A DNA stretch of 64,000 nt from Dactylosporangium fulvum (GTDB lineage Bacteria; Actinomycetota; Actinomycetes; Mycobacteriales; Micromonosporaceae), in NCBI RefSeq assembly GCF_025137375.1, contig NZ_CP073720.1, positions 4,612,501 to 4,676,500 on the forward strand. The letters are read 5' to 3'. Position numbers and translations under genes: made by a program. Shown here piece by piece: positions 8,679-17,347 of the stretch (position 1 is its first letter; each line of letters opens with the position of its first letter). The notes beneath the pieces were generated by a model. It did no database searches, was not told the DNA's origin, and was given only the letters and a program-made list of their open reading frames with translations.

Positions 8679-9412
8679 CAGTGGATCACCAGCTCGAGGT
8701 TGCTGCCGGTGCGGCGCGCGCCGGCGGCCTCGAAGAGGGCGATAGCCGCGGTGTTGGCCTCATGCACGTCTGCGGAGACCGTTGCGACGCCGCGGGCGTG
8801 GGTGGCGGCCAGGATCTGCGCGAGCAGGGCGTGGGCGATGCCGCGGCGGCGGTGGCCGGACCGGACCGCGATGAGGCCGATCCTCGTGTGCCTCGGCAGT
8901 AGCGCCAATCGGGCCAGGCCCACGTAGGCGTCGAGCTCGGCGGCGACCACGTAATGGGTGGGGTCGAGCGGTCGGGACAGTACCGCCGCCGGCATCTGAT
9001 CCCAACCGATCGTGGCTTCGATCTCGGCGCGGATCGTCTGGTCCAGGTGGCGCAGCGGGTCCAGCTCGGCGGTGCCGATGGGCAAGAGCGCCAGACCCGG
9101 CGGTGGTACTGCACCGTCGCCGCCGCTCGACATGACGTACTCCCACTCGCGGCGGCGGGTGGTCAGGCCGGCCTGCACCCACCGGGTTCGCAGGTCGGGG
9201 TCGGCCTCGTCCACGACCGTGTACAGCGGCCGCGGCAGGGCGGCCAGCATGGCCTCGGCGAGGCGGGCGAAGACGTCGTCGTGCCAGGCGTCGATGCTCA
9301 GGAAGAGGCGGCCGTCCGGGCGGGGCGAGGCGTCGCCGCGGCCGACCACGAGGTCGTCGTCGAGGGCATGCCACTGCCGCTCGGCGACGCGCGTGATGAC
9401 GAGTGTGTTCAT
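8678..9412 (-). CDS. GNAT N-acetyltransferase
   Basis: A 244-residue protein starting at ATG 9412 with GAAAGGTGA eight bases upstream; an earlier in-frame start is less likely. The C-terminal half is a GNAT fold: motif A at IGLIAVRSGHRRRGIAHALL (acetyl-CoA pyrophosphate-binding R/Q-x-x-G-x-A type loop) and motif B with ANTAAIALFEAAGA. The N-terminal half resembles a degenerate second GNAT domain, a common tandem arrangement. The stop overlaps the start of infA, an unusual pairing that might link acetylation to initiation, though the substrate is unknown. Confidence 0.85.
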   Translation of the reverse strand: MNTLVITRVAERQWHALDDDLVVGRGDASPRPDGRLFLSIDAWHDDVFARLAEAMLAALPRPLYTVVDEADPDLRTRWVQAGLTTRRREWEYVMSSGGDGAVPPPGLALLPIGTAELDPLRHLDQTIRAEIEATIGWDQMPAAVLSRPLDPTHYVVAAELDAYVGLARLALLPRHTRIGLIAVRSGHRRRGIAHALLAQILAATHARGVATVSADVHEANTAAIALFEAAGARRTGSNLELVIH

Positions 9413-9590
9413 CGGTGTCACCTTTCGGGAGATCCCAAAGAGACGCTCCCGGGCGGCGCCTACTGCAGTCGCCCGACCGTGACGGGAATGGGGAGCACCC
9501 ACATCGCTACAACGGTCACGGTGCTCACCCCCACAGGCCGGACCACGGTCGCTGGAACGCTACCGCCGCCGCCCGCCATCCGTCCAGCGA

Positions 9591-10541
9591 TTAAGAACGC
9601 CGGCTCCGTGCGATGCGCTGACGGGCAGCCTCGTAGAGCACCGCGGTCGCGGCGTTGGCAGCATTGAGTGAGCTGGCGCTGCCAGCCATGGGGATCCTGA
9701 CCATATGGTCGGCCAGCGCACGCCAGGACGAGCTCAGTCCCTTGGTCTCGTTGCCGATCAGTAACAGCGTCGGACCGGTCAGGTCGAAGTCGAAGATATC
9801 GGCATCGCCATGCTCATCCGTGCCGACGACCTGCACCGGCGTTCCGGTTGCCCGGTGCGCGTCGAGCCAGACCATCACCTCTTGCGCTGACGGGACCCGG
9901 ACGGTCGGCAGTGCGAAGAGGGACCCGGTGCTCGCCCGCACCGACTTGCTGTCGTAGACGTCGGCGGCATGGCCGGTCACGATGACACCATCGGCGCCGA
10001 AGGCGTCCGCGGAGCGGATGATGGAGCCGATGTTGCCCGGGCTCGTCGGCCGGTCGAAAAGCACACCAAGGAAGTCCCCGGATACCTTGATGCGGCCGAG
10101 GTTGTCGTCCGGGATCTCCATCACCGCGATGACCTCAGGCGCGTCCTCGTTCTTCTCGCCCAGCTCGACAAGAAGCTCGGGGGCCATGGCCACCTGCTCA
10201 ACGCGAGTCGTGTGGAGGAGATCCAGGGCCCAGCCTGAGAGCTGGTGTTGCATGTCGAAGATCAAGGTCCGGATCGGCCAGCCCTGCTCGACGGCGACGC
10301 TGATCGGCCGCACGCCTTGCACGAGGAACTCGCGGGAACGCTGCCGCTTGTTCCGATTCGTCAGCAGCGCCTGCCACTGTTGGAAGCGGGCATTCCTCGT
10401 GGAGATCCGCTGTGCCAGCGCCACCCGCTCCTCCAGATCACGACTGCTAGGTGTTTGTCCGGGTAGCAACGGCCGCCGTCCCCCGCGTCCTAAGGCTACC
10501 GGTATGACCCGTGCCGCTGGCTTACTGCCTGTAGTGGACAC
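9591..10541 (-). CDS. SPOUT (TrmH/SpoU) family RNA 2'-O-methyltransferase
   Basis: The three SpoU motifs are clear: motif 1 SPGNIGSIIRSADAFGADG, motif 2 LLLIGNETKGLSSSW and motif 3 IPMAGSASSLNAANAATAV, forming the SAM-binding trefoil knot. The N-terminal part (NARFQQWQALLTNRNKRQR, FLVQGVRP) is an RNA-binding substrate domain. It probably methylates ribose in rRNA or tRNA; some relatives (TsnR/Tsr type) give antibiotic resistance, but there is no evidence for that here. I chose GTG 10541, seven bases after the ribBA stop; a TTG at 10577 is possible. Confidence 0.85.
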   Translation of the reverse strand: MSTTGSKPAARVIPVALGRGGRRPLLPGQTPSSRDLEERVALAQRISTRNARFQQWQALLTNRNKRQRSREFLVQGVRPISVAVEQGWPIRTLIFDMQHQLSGWALDLLHTTRVEQVAMAPELLVELGEKNEDAPEVIAVMEIPDDNLGRIKVSGDFLGVLFDRPTSPGNIGSIIRSADAFGADGVIVTGHAADVYDSKSVRASTGSLFALPTVRVPSAQEVMVWLDAHRATGTPVQVVGTDEHGDADIFDFDLTGPTLLLIGNETKGLSSSWRALADHMVRIPMAGSASSLNAANAATAVLYEAARQRIARSRRS

Positions 10542-10548
10542 CCGGGGC

Positions 10549-11883
10549 TCAGGCCGGGTCGTTGTCCTCGGAGGCAAGGCCGAACATGCTCACCCGGCCG
10601 CGATGATCGGCGGGGGTGGCGCCGCGGACGCCACGGTGTGCCAGAGCAGCCCACGACACATCGTCGTCGTACCAGGGCAGTCCCGACAGATCGTGGCCCA
10701 TCCGGTCACGCTTGCTGCGCAGGTAGCGGAGGTTGTGCGGATTTGACCGGACCGGGATCCCGACCCGTCCGATGATCTCGAGTCCGTAGCCTTCCAGACC
10801 GGCGCGTTTGGTGGGGTTGTTGGTCAGCAGCCGCATGCTCCGCACCCCCAGGTCGACAAGGATCTGGGCGCCGATCCCGTAGTCCCGGGCGTCGGCCGGC
10901 AGGCCCAGTCGAACGTTGGCATCGACGGTGTCCGCACCGGCGTCCTGCAACGCGTAGGCACGCAGCTTGTGCAGCAGGCCGATGCCGCGACCCTCATGCC
11001 CACGGAGGTAGATCACCACGCCTCGCCCCTCCCGGGCGACCGCTGCGAGTGCGGCGCGGAGCTGGGCACCGCAGTCACAGCGTTGCGAGCCCAGCACGTC
11101 GCCGGTCAGGCATTCCGAGTGCACTCGGACGAGCACATCCGTGCCGTCCCCGATCTCACCGGTGAGCAGCGCCAGGTGCTCGGTACCGTCGATCAGGCTG
11201 CGGTAGCCGAGCGCGCGGAACTTGCCCGCGTCGAGCGGAAGCTCGGCGATGGCCACCCGCTCGACCTGCTGCTCGTAGCGTCGCCGGTAGCTGATCAGGT
11301 CGGCGATCGAGATCAGCAGCAGGTGATGGCGCTCGCAGAACGCGGACAGCTCAGGCAGCCGTGCCATGCTGCCGTCGGCGTTGACGATCTCGCAGATGGC
11401 GCCGGCCGGACGTAGCCCGGCCAGCCGCGCGAGGTCCACCGCGGCTTCGGTGTGACCGGCGCGGCGCAGCACCCCGCCCGGCCGGGCCTGCAGCGGAAAC
11501 ACGTGACCGGGACGTGCGATCGCGGTGGCTTTGGTGGTCGGATCGGCCAGCAGCCGGATGGTGCGGGACCGGTCGGCGGCCGAGATTCCGGTGCTGATGC
11601 CCTCCCGGGCATCGACGGACACGGTGAACGCGGTCCCCATGCTTTCGGTGTTCCGCGCCACCATCGGACCGAGTTCGAGCCGTTCGAGGGCGTCGGACTT
11701 CATCGGTACGCAGATCAGGCCGCGGCAATGGGTCATCATGAACGCCACCAGCTCAGGGGTCGCCAGCTCGGCGGCGAACACCAGGTCGCCCTCGTTCTCG
11801 CGGTCCTCGTCGTCGACGACGACCACCGGCCGGCCGGCGGCGATCTCCGCCAAGGCAGCGTCGATAGAAGCGAACGTGACCAT
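10549..11883 (-). CDS. ribBA: Bifunctional DHBP synthase / GTP cyclohydrolase II
   Basis: The 444-residue product from ATG 11883 (MVTFASIDAALAEI) has the full RibBA layout. The RibB half (about 1-205) carries DDEDRENEGD, THCRG and the phosphate/ring-binding stretch GHVFPLQARPGG...RAGHTEAAVDL. The RibA half carries the zinc cysteines in HSECLTGD...QRCDCG, the GTP loop YLRGHEGRGIGL and TNNPTKRAGLEGYG. It supplies both branches of riboflavin synthesis. No other rib gene is nearby and I see no FMN riboswitch in the 150-base gap to the divergent gene. Confidence 0.93.
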   Translation of the reverse strand: MVTFASIDAALAEIAAGRPVVVVDDEDRENEGDLVFAAELATPELVAFMMTHCRGLICVPMKSDALERLELGPMVARNTESMGTAFTVSVDAREGISTGISAADRSRTIRLLADPTTKATAIARPGHVFPLQARPGGVLRRAGHTEAAVDLARLAGLRPAGAICEIVNADGSMARLPELSAFCERHHLLLISIADLISYRRRYEQQVERVAIAELPLDAGKFRALGYRSLIDGTEHLALLTGEIGDGTDVLVRVHSECLTGDVLGSQRCDCGAQLRAALAAVAREGRGVVIYLRGHEGRGIGLLHKLRAYALQDAGADTVDANVRLGLPADARDYGIGAQILVDLGVRSMRLLTNNPTKRAGLEGYGLEIIGRVGIPVRSNPHNLRYLRSKRDRMGHDLSGLPWYDDDVSWAALAHRGVRGATPADHRGRVSMFGLASEDNDPA

Positions 11884-12034
11884 CCAGCCACGGTAGACCT
11901 GATGCCGGGGGTTGCGTGGCGAACGGTGCCACTGGATGAGACACCAGAGTTGACCCGCGGTACCCCGGCGTGAACAGTGGCCGCAGGGCATCACGGTCGA
12001 GCCCATCGCCGAACGAGCATTGTCGAGGAGAGCC

Positions 12035-12373
12035 ATGAGCGTCGATGTGCAACCAGGCACCCGTGTCGATGCCTTCCGGGAGCGGATCGCGGAGATGAAA
12101 CTGCCGGCGCCCGCACCGGGCCGGGACCGGGTCCTGGCCCGGCTGGGCATGCTGCTCGCGCTACTGGGCATCGTGCTCGGCGTGGTCGGTTACTTCCTGT
12201 CCTACAACACCGACAACCCGCTGAACCAGAGCGATGCGCAGATCGTCGCGATGCTGGGTATCGCGTGCGCGGTGACGGGGTCCGGGGTGTTCCTGCGCTA
12301 CTCCTTCGCACAGTTCCTGCGGGTGTGGTTGCTCCGCCTGATCATCGAGCAGCGGGAGCAGCAGGAGAAGTAG
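12035..12373 (+). CDS. Small two-helix membrane protein
   Basis: A 112-residue protein from ATG 12035, with GAGGAG just upstream. Two hydrophobic segments at about residues 37-60 (LGMLLALLGIVLGVVGYFL) and 70-92 (IVAMLGIACAVTGSGVFL) predict two transmembrane helices with a short loop and charged ends (IIEQREQQEK). No family I recognise. It is divergent from ribBA and shares the intergenic promoter region. Confidence 0.7.
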   Translation: MSVDVQPGTRVDAFRERIAEMKLPAPAPGRDRVLARLGMLLALLGIVLGVVGYFLSYNTDNPLNQSDAQIVAMLGIACAVTGSGVFLRYSFAQFLRVWLLRLIIEQREQQEK

Positions 12374-12531
12374 CCCACCGAGCTATCCATCGGCTTGCCG
12401 GTGGCCTGGCTGCTCGGGGCGTCCTGCTGGACGCACCGAGGGCGCCGGGTCACCGGCGGCTGCGGTCCGGCAGCGGTCTGGACACCGCCGACCAGTACCG
12501 CCGGCACCCGCGTGCGGCATGAACGCCCGTC

Positions 12532-12777
12532 GGCCGGCCAGCGCCACCTTCTGGTCATAGTGACAATGCGAGCGGCCACCGCGTCTGGATCGACGAGTTG
12601 GTGCAGATGCTGGCCGGGGACCTGGTCGACGTCCCAGCCGCGTACGCGGGCATCCTGCGCCATGTGGTCATACGACGGCCCGAACAGCAGATACCCACAC
12701 GGCCGGTTGTCCCAGCCGTCAGGTACGGGAATCTGCTGCTCGTAGTAGCTATGCACAAGTACGAACGCGGGATCCAC
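12532..12777 (-). pseudogene. C-terminal relic of an alpha/beta hydrolase
   Basis: About 80 residues (CGYLLFGPSYDHMAQDARVRGW, then PGQHLHQLVDPDAVAARIV) match the C-terminal end of alpha/beta hydrolases, including the catalytic His in HLHQLVDP. The nucleophile domain is absent upstream and the frame continues into nonsense after MTRRW. A truncated remnant; no other gene is seen in 12374-12954. Confidence 0.6.
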
Positions 12778-12954
12778 CCCTCCACAGTTCCATAGGCCGG
12801 CTGACGGCCGCTGCTCGGGTCGTTACACCCGAACAAATCCGGATACCGCCCGGCTTGCGTTCTCCGGTGCCGCTGGTGCGGTCGAGATTGCTGTGGTCCC
12901 GCCTGGTGGCACGAGGCCACCCGAGGCCGCGGTGACCGGCCGTACGGTCAGCCG

Positions 12955-13410
12955 ATGGAATCCACCTACGCGGCGATCGCCAGGCTTGTGTACACCTATG
13001 CCGAACGGCTGGACAGCGGCGACCTCGCGGGCATGGCCGGCCTGTTCAGCAAAGCGACCCTGCGCACCTCTGGCCCGGCCGGCATTGTCACCTTCACCGG
13101 CTCGGACGAGGTGCACAACGCGTTTGCGAACTCGGTTCGCCGCTTCGAGGACGGTACCCCGTCGACGAAGCACGTGACGACCAATCTGATCGTCGACGAG
13201 GACCGGGAGGCCGGTACCGCTACCGGGCGGGCCTACTTCACCGTGCTGCAGGCGCGGCCGGAACTGGCGCTGCAGGTGGTGGCGGCGGGCAGCTACCGGG
13301 ACATGTTCGTCCTGGACGCCGACGGCTGGCGGTTCGCCGACCGACTGATCCGCATCGAGCTGGCCGGCGATTTGAGCCGACATCTATCGGTTGCGCTGCC
13401 GACGTCCTGA
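12955..13410 (+). CDS. SnoaL-like (NTF2-fold) protein
   Basis: A 151-residue protein with the NTF2-fold signature of SnoaL_4 members: N-terminal helix IARLVYTYAERLDSGD, then LAGMAGLFSKATL, HVTTNLIVD and C-terminal strand WRFADRLIRIE. Such small cone-shaped proteins act as isomerases, dehydratases or hydrolases on ring substrates. It opens the catabolic island and a second family member is encoded at 18855, which suggests that both work on intermediates of the same pathway. Substrate unknown. Confidence 0.8.
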   Translation: MESTYAAIARLVYTYAERLDSGDLAGMAGLFSKATLRTSGPAGIVTFTGSDEVHNAFANSVRRFEDGTPSTKHVTTNLIVDEDREAGTATGRAYFTVLQARPELALQVVAAGSYRDMFVLDADGWRFADRLIRIELAGDLSRHLSVALPTS

Positions 13411-13532
13411 TCCCGGCCGGTCGCCGTGCCGCTGATTGGGATGTGTTGGTGGACAAGAACACTTCTCGATCGCAGAGTGTCCTAGAGCACCGCGCTGCCG
13501 GAGCTCGTCGCGAGGATCCAAGGAGGTCGGGC

Positions 13533-14675
13533 ATGAGCCCGGACGACATGCTGGACAAGGCCCGCGCATTGGCACCCGTGCTTCGCGAGCGCGCCTTCGA
13601 CACCGAGAACGCCAGGCGTATTTCCGACGAGACGATCAACGATCTCAAGTCAGCCGGTTTGTTCCGTTTGCTGCAACCGGCCGTGTACGGCGGCTTCGAG
13701 TACGACCCGCAGGTGTTCATGGAGGCAGCGATGATCATCGGCGCTGCCTGCCCCTCCACCGGCTGGGTGTACGCCGTCGTGGGGGTGCACAGCTGGCAGC
13801 TGGGGCTCATGCCGCAGCAGGCGCAGGAGGACGTCTGGGGCGCCGACCGCGACGTGCTGATCAGCTCCTCGTACACGCCGCGGGGCAAGGTCGAGATCGT
13901 CGACGGCGGGTATCGGCTGAACGGTCGGTGGTCATTCTCGTCCGGGTCCGACCACGCCGAATGGGTGATCCTGGGCGGTGCCGCGACCGAAGCGGACGGC
14001 ACGGTGCGCCGGCTGTGCTTCCTGCTGCCACGCACCGACTACGTCGTCGACGACGTGTGGCACGTGGTGGGTCTGCGCGGAACGGGCAGCAACGACGTCG
14101 TCGTGGACAACGCCTTCGTCCCGCAGCACCGCACCCACCCGTTCACCTCCGGCAGTGTCACCAGCGAATCGCCGATCTACCAGTTGCCGTTCGGGTCGGT
14201 GTTCAGCTTCGGGATCACCGCGCCGCTGCTCGGTGCCGCGCAGGGTGCGCTGGACGAGCACATCGCCTGGACCGCCGACCGGGTCCGGATCTCCAAGGGC
14301 TCCCGCGTGGCGGAGGAGCCGTTCTCGCAGGTGCGGGTGGCCGAAGCCGCCGGTGAGCTGGACGGCGCCCGGCTGCAGATGATGCGCGATCTCGACGAGA
14401 TGATGGCGCTCGCCCGTGACGGCAAGGAGATCCCGATCGAGTTGCGTGCACGCAGCCGTCTCGACCAGGTGCGCGCCACCCAGGTGGCGGGCTCCGCCGT
14501 GGACCGGGTGTTCACCAACTCAGGCGGACGGGCGCTGCACGAACTGAATCCGATCCAGCGGGCCTGGCGGGACATTCACGCCGGAAGCCTGCACAACAGC
14601 AATGTCGCCGAACCGATCCTGATGGCCTACGGCGCCCTGCAGTTCGGGTTGTCCATCGCCGATCAGGGCATTTGA
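13533..14675 (+). CDS. Flavin-dependent monooxygenase, acyl-CoA dehydrogenase fold (HsaA-like)
   Basis: The 380-residue product starts at ATG 13533 behind AAGGAGG. It has the acyl-CoA dehydrogenase fold (GLFRLLQPAVYGGFEYDP; LNGRWSFSSGSDHAEW; VVGLRGTGSNDVVV; GGRALHELNPIQRAWRDIHA) and, like HsaA and HpaB-C2 type enzymes, the C-terminal His of the HAGSLHNSN region and no acyl-CoA catalytic Glu. This class uses reduced flavin from a separate reductase to hydroxylate aromatic or phenolic rings. No reductase gene is next to it. It is probably a hydroxylating step of the 13-26 kb catabolic island. Confidence 0.8.
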   Translation: MSPDDMLDKARALAPVLRERAFDTENARRISDETINDLKSAGLFRLLQPAVYGGFEYDPQVFMEAAMIIGAACPSTGWVYAVVGVHSWQLGLMPQQAQEDVWGADRDVLISSSYTPRGKVEIVDGGYRLNGRWSFSSGSDHAEWVILGGAATEADGTVRRLCFLLPRTDYVVDDVWHVVGLRGTGSNDVVVDNAFVPQHRTHPFTSGSVTSESPIYQLPFGSVFSFGITAPLLGAAQGALDEHIAWTADRVRISKGSRVAEEPFSQVRVAEAAGELDGARLQMMRDLDEMMALARDGKEIPIELRARSRLDQVRATQVAGSAVDRVFTNSGGRALHELNPIQRAWRDIHAGSLHNSNVAEPILMAYGALQFGLSIADQGI

Positions 14676-14901
14676 GCCAGCCGGCAGGAGGATCGCCGCC
14701 CGCTCTCGGCCAAGACAGGCCGGCTCGAGGGCTCCATCGGGATGACCTGCCAGACGTTCTCGTTGCTGTCGCTCGATTCGCCGTGAACATCCTTGCGGCC
14801 GTACAGGAGCCGCTCAGCGCGCGAGCTCGAAGTACCACTGCTCTACTTCCGCAGCACCTACGGCACCTTCGATGGCTGAAGACGCGAAAGGAACGTGACC
14901 G

Positions 14902-16566
14902 ATGGCAGGCATGCAGAGTATGCGCCCCCCGCGGAGCTGGAGTGCCGAGACCGACGTGGTCGTGGTCGGGTCGGGGTTCGCGGCGTTCGTCGCGGCCTCG
15001 ATCGCACGTGGGCGCGGCTGCGGGGTGGTGATGCTGGAGGCCGACGATGAGGTCGGCGGCATGATGCGGATCTCGTCGGGGGAGTACTGGGTTCCCAACA
15101 ACCCGCAGATGCGCGCGGCCGGCATCGCCGACCCCAAGGAGGACTGCCTGCGGCTGATGGCCCGGCTGTCCTACCCCTCTCGCTACGACCCGAACTCCAG
15201 CACCCTCGGCATCCCGGCGCGGACGTACCGGATGTTCGAGACGTACTACGACGTCGCGTCCGTCGCCACCGAAGAGCTCAACGAGATCGGCGCGATGGGC
15301 TCGGTGTTCAGCGACGGCGTGACGCCGGATGCGGTGTTCAACCCGCAGGGCCACATCGAATACCACAGCGAACTGCCGGAGAACAAGGTGGAGTACGGCC
15401 GCGCCATGATGGCCGACACCGGCGGGATTCACGGTCCCGGGCAGGGGCAGGCCACCGTCGACCTGCTCTACGCGCACAGCCAGCGTGCCGGTATCGAGGT
15501 GCGCACCGGACACCGGGTGGAGCAGGCCTTCGTCAACGCCGCCGGTGAGGTCGTCGGGGTCGCCGCGAGCACCGCACTGGGAACTGTCACGGTGCGCGCC
15601 CGCAAGGCGGTGATCTTCGCGAGTGGTGGCTTCTTCCACGACGAGGAGCTGCGCACCCAGATGCTGCGCGGCACGGTGTGGGGCGTGACCGCACCGAAGA
15701 CCAACACCGGTGTGTTCCTGCGCATCGCACAGCAGCTCGGCGCCATGACCGAGAACATCGACAGCGTCTGGTGGGGCCAGATGGCGGTCGAGGAGGTGCG
15801 CGAAACCCATCGCTCCGACTCGATGGCCTTCTGGTTGTACGGCGACAGCATGGTGCTGGTGAACCGGCACGGGGTACGCGTCGTCAACGAGAAGGCACAC
15901 TACAACGAGCGCGGGCGGATCCACACCGTCTACGACGCGACCACCAAGGCGTACGAGAACACCGTGCTGTTCCAGGTGTACGACGACGCGCTGGCGAAGA
16001 ATCCCGAGATGGGCGTGAAGTACCCCGTGCCGTACCCGGGTCAGCCGTGGGACCTGGTGATCTCCGGCGACACCTGGGAGGAACTGGCCGAGGCGATCGA
16101 CGAGCGGCTGGCCAAGCTCGCCGGTGAAACCGGTGGCCTGCGGCTGGCGCCGGACTTCGCGGCGAACCTCGCCGGGACGGTGGCGCGGTTCAACACCTTC
16201 GCGGAGAGCGGGCACGACGAGGACTTCGGTCGCGGCACCGCGCCGGGCGAGCGCGGGTACAGCGTGCTCGGGCTGACCCGCGGCGTCAACCGGACCATGT
16301 ACCCGTTCGCGTCGACCGGGCCGTACCACGCGATCCTGATCGGCGCGGCGGCTTTCGACACCAACGGCGGGCCGTCGATCAACGAACGGGCGCAGGTCAT
16401 CGACAGCAACGCCGAACCGATTCCCGGCCTGTACGGCGCCGGGAACTGTGTCGGATCACCGGGGCACGGCGCATATTGGTCCGGCGGCGCGACGCTGGGC
16501 AACGCGCTGGTGTGGGCGTACCAGGCCGGCGTTTACGCCGCCGCCGAGCCGGTCAAGGAGGCATGA
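14902..16566 (+). CDS. FAD-binding dehydrogenase (ketosteroid dehydrogenase/fumarate reductase type)
   Basis: A 554-residue flavoprotein with AAAGGA ribosome site. N-terminal dinucleotide fold DVVVVGSGFAAFVAASIARGRG, then EADDEVGGMM; mid-domain GQGQATVDLLYAHSQRAGIEV; FAD-closing C-terminal motif YGAGNCVGSPGHGAYWSGGATLGNALVWAYQAG. This layout is that of 3-ketosteroid-delta1-dehydrogenase and related fumarate reductase-like enzymes that desaturate or reduce rings. Followed by the SDR gene with overlapping stop. A second enzyme of this family lies at 24874, so the pathway probably has two such redox steps. Confidence 0.83.
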   Translation: MAGMQSMRPPRSWSAETDVVVVGSGFAAFVAASIARGRGCGVVMLEADDEVGGMMRISSGEYWVPNNPQMRAAGIADPKEDCLRLMARLSYPSRYDPNSSTLGIPARTYRMFETYYDVASVATEELNEIGAMGSVFSDGVTPDAVFNPQGHIEYHSELPENKVEYGRAMMADTGGIHGPGQGQATVDLLYAHSQRAGIEVRTGHRVEQAFVNAAGEVVGVAASTALGTVTVRARKAVIFASGGFFHDEELRTQMLRGTVWGVTAPKTNTGVFLRIAQQLGAMTENIDSVWWGQMAVEEVRETHRSDSMAFWLYGDSMVLVNRHGVRVVNEKAHYNERGRIHTVYDATTKAYENTVLFQVYDDALAKNPEMGVKYPVPYPGQPWDLVISGDTWEELAEAIDERLAKLAGETGGLRLAPDFAANLAGTVARFNTFAESGHDEDFGRGTAPGERGYSVLGLTRGVNRTMYPFASTGPYHAILIGAAAFDTNGGPSINERAQVIDSNAEPIPGLYGAGNCVGSPGHGAYWSGGATLGNALVWAYQAGVYAAAEPVKEA

Positions 16567-16568
16567 GC

Positions 16569-17324
16569 ATGGCTGACGGACGTTTCGCGGGGAAGGTGGT
16601 CCTGGTCACCGGGGCCGCTCGGGGGCAGGGCGCGGCCGAGGCGTGCCGGTTCGCCGCCGAGGGCGCCACGGTGATCGGCTGCGACGTGCACGACAGCGCG
16701 GAGATCGGCGACGGCGTCGGCTACGCCCGGCTCGACGTGAGCTCGCGAGCGGCCTGGGCGGGTGTGGTCGCCGACGTCGTCGGGGAGCACGGCCGCCTCG
16801 ACGTCCTGGTCAACAACGCCGGCATCGGTGTGCTGGAAACGCTGGCCACCGTCACGCCTGAGGACTGGTCCCGGGTGATGGCGGTGAACCTCGACGGTGC
16901 CATGTACGGGATGCAGCTGTGCGCACCGGCGATGCGGGACTCCGGCGGGGGCGCGATCGTGAACACCGTTTCGGCGGCGGCCTTCTACGGCTTCGCGCTG
17001 CCGGCGTACAACGCCAGCAAATGGGCGCTGCGGGGGCTGACCAAGACGGCCGCGCTGGAGTTCGTCGGCTGGGGTATCCGGGTGAACGCGGTCCATCCCG
17101 GGCTCGTCACCTCGCCGATGTCCGACGGCGCCGCGGAGATGACCGAGAAGATCCGGCTGGCCACCCCGATGCGCCGGGGTGCCACGCTGGAGGAGATCGC
17201 GGCGCTGGTCGCGTTCCTCGCCTCGGACGAGGCGTCCTTCATCACCGGCTCGGATTTCGTCATCGACGGTGGCCTGCTCGCGGCCGGCGCGATGGGCGAA
17301 GTGTCCTACGACTTCGGCTCATGA
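16569..17324 (+). CDS. Short-chain dehydrogenase/reductase
   Basis: A classical SDR of 251 residues: TGAARGQG nucleotide loop, NNAG, catalytic Ser in VSAAAFYG, YNASK (Tyr-x-x-x-Lys) and PG motif in VHPGLVTSPM. I prefer ATG 16569 because AAGGAGG (16555-16561) is properly spaced for it; ATG 16563, which overlaps the upstream stop as ATGA, is too close. It oxidises or reduces a hydroxyl/keto group, fitting an alcohol dehydrogenase step beside the ring-modifying flavoenzyme. Confidence 0.88.
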   Translation: MADGRFAGKVVLVTGAARGQGAAEACRFAAEGATVIGCDVHDSAEIGDGVGYARLDVSSRAAWAGVVADVVGEHGRLDVLVNNAGIGVLETLATVTPEDWSRVMAVNLDGAMYGMQLCAPAMRDSGGGAIVNTVSAAAFYGFALPAYNASKWALRGLTKTAALEFVGWGIRVNAVHPGLVTSPMSDGAAEMTEKIRLATPMRRGATLEEIAALVAFLASDEASFITGSDFVIDGGLLAAGAMGEVSYDFGS

Positions 17325-17347
17325 CCCGCGGCGATCGGAGCTGAGCG

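Noticed and set aside
11884..12034. Possible FMN riboswitch before ribBA
   Set aside because: None of the conserved RFN element blocks could be found in this short divergent region.
14512..16329. 605-codon open frame opposite the FAD dehydrogenase
   Set aside because: Composition follows the complementary codon bias of the real gene; no domain is recognisable.
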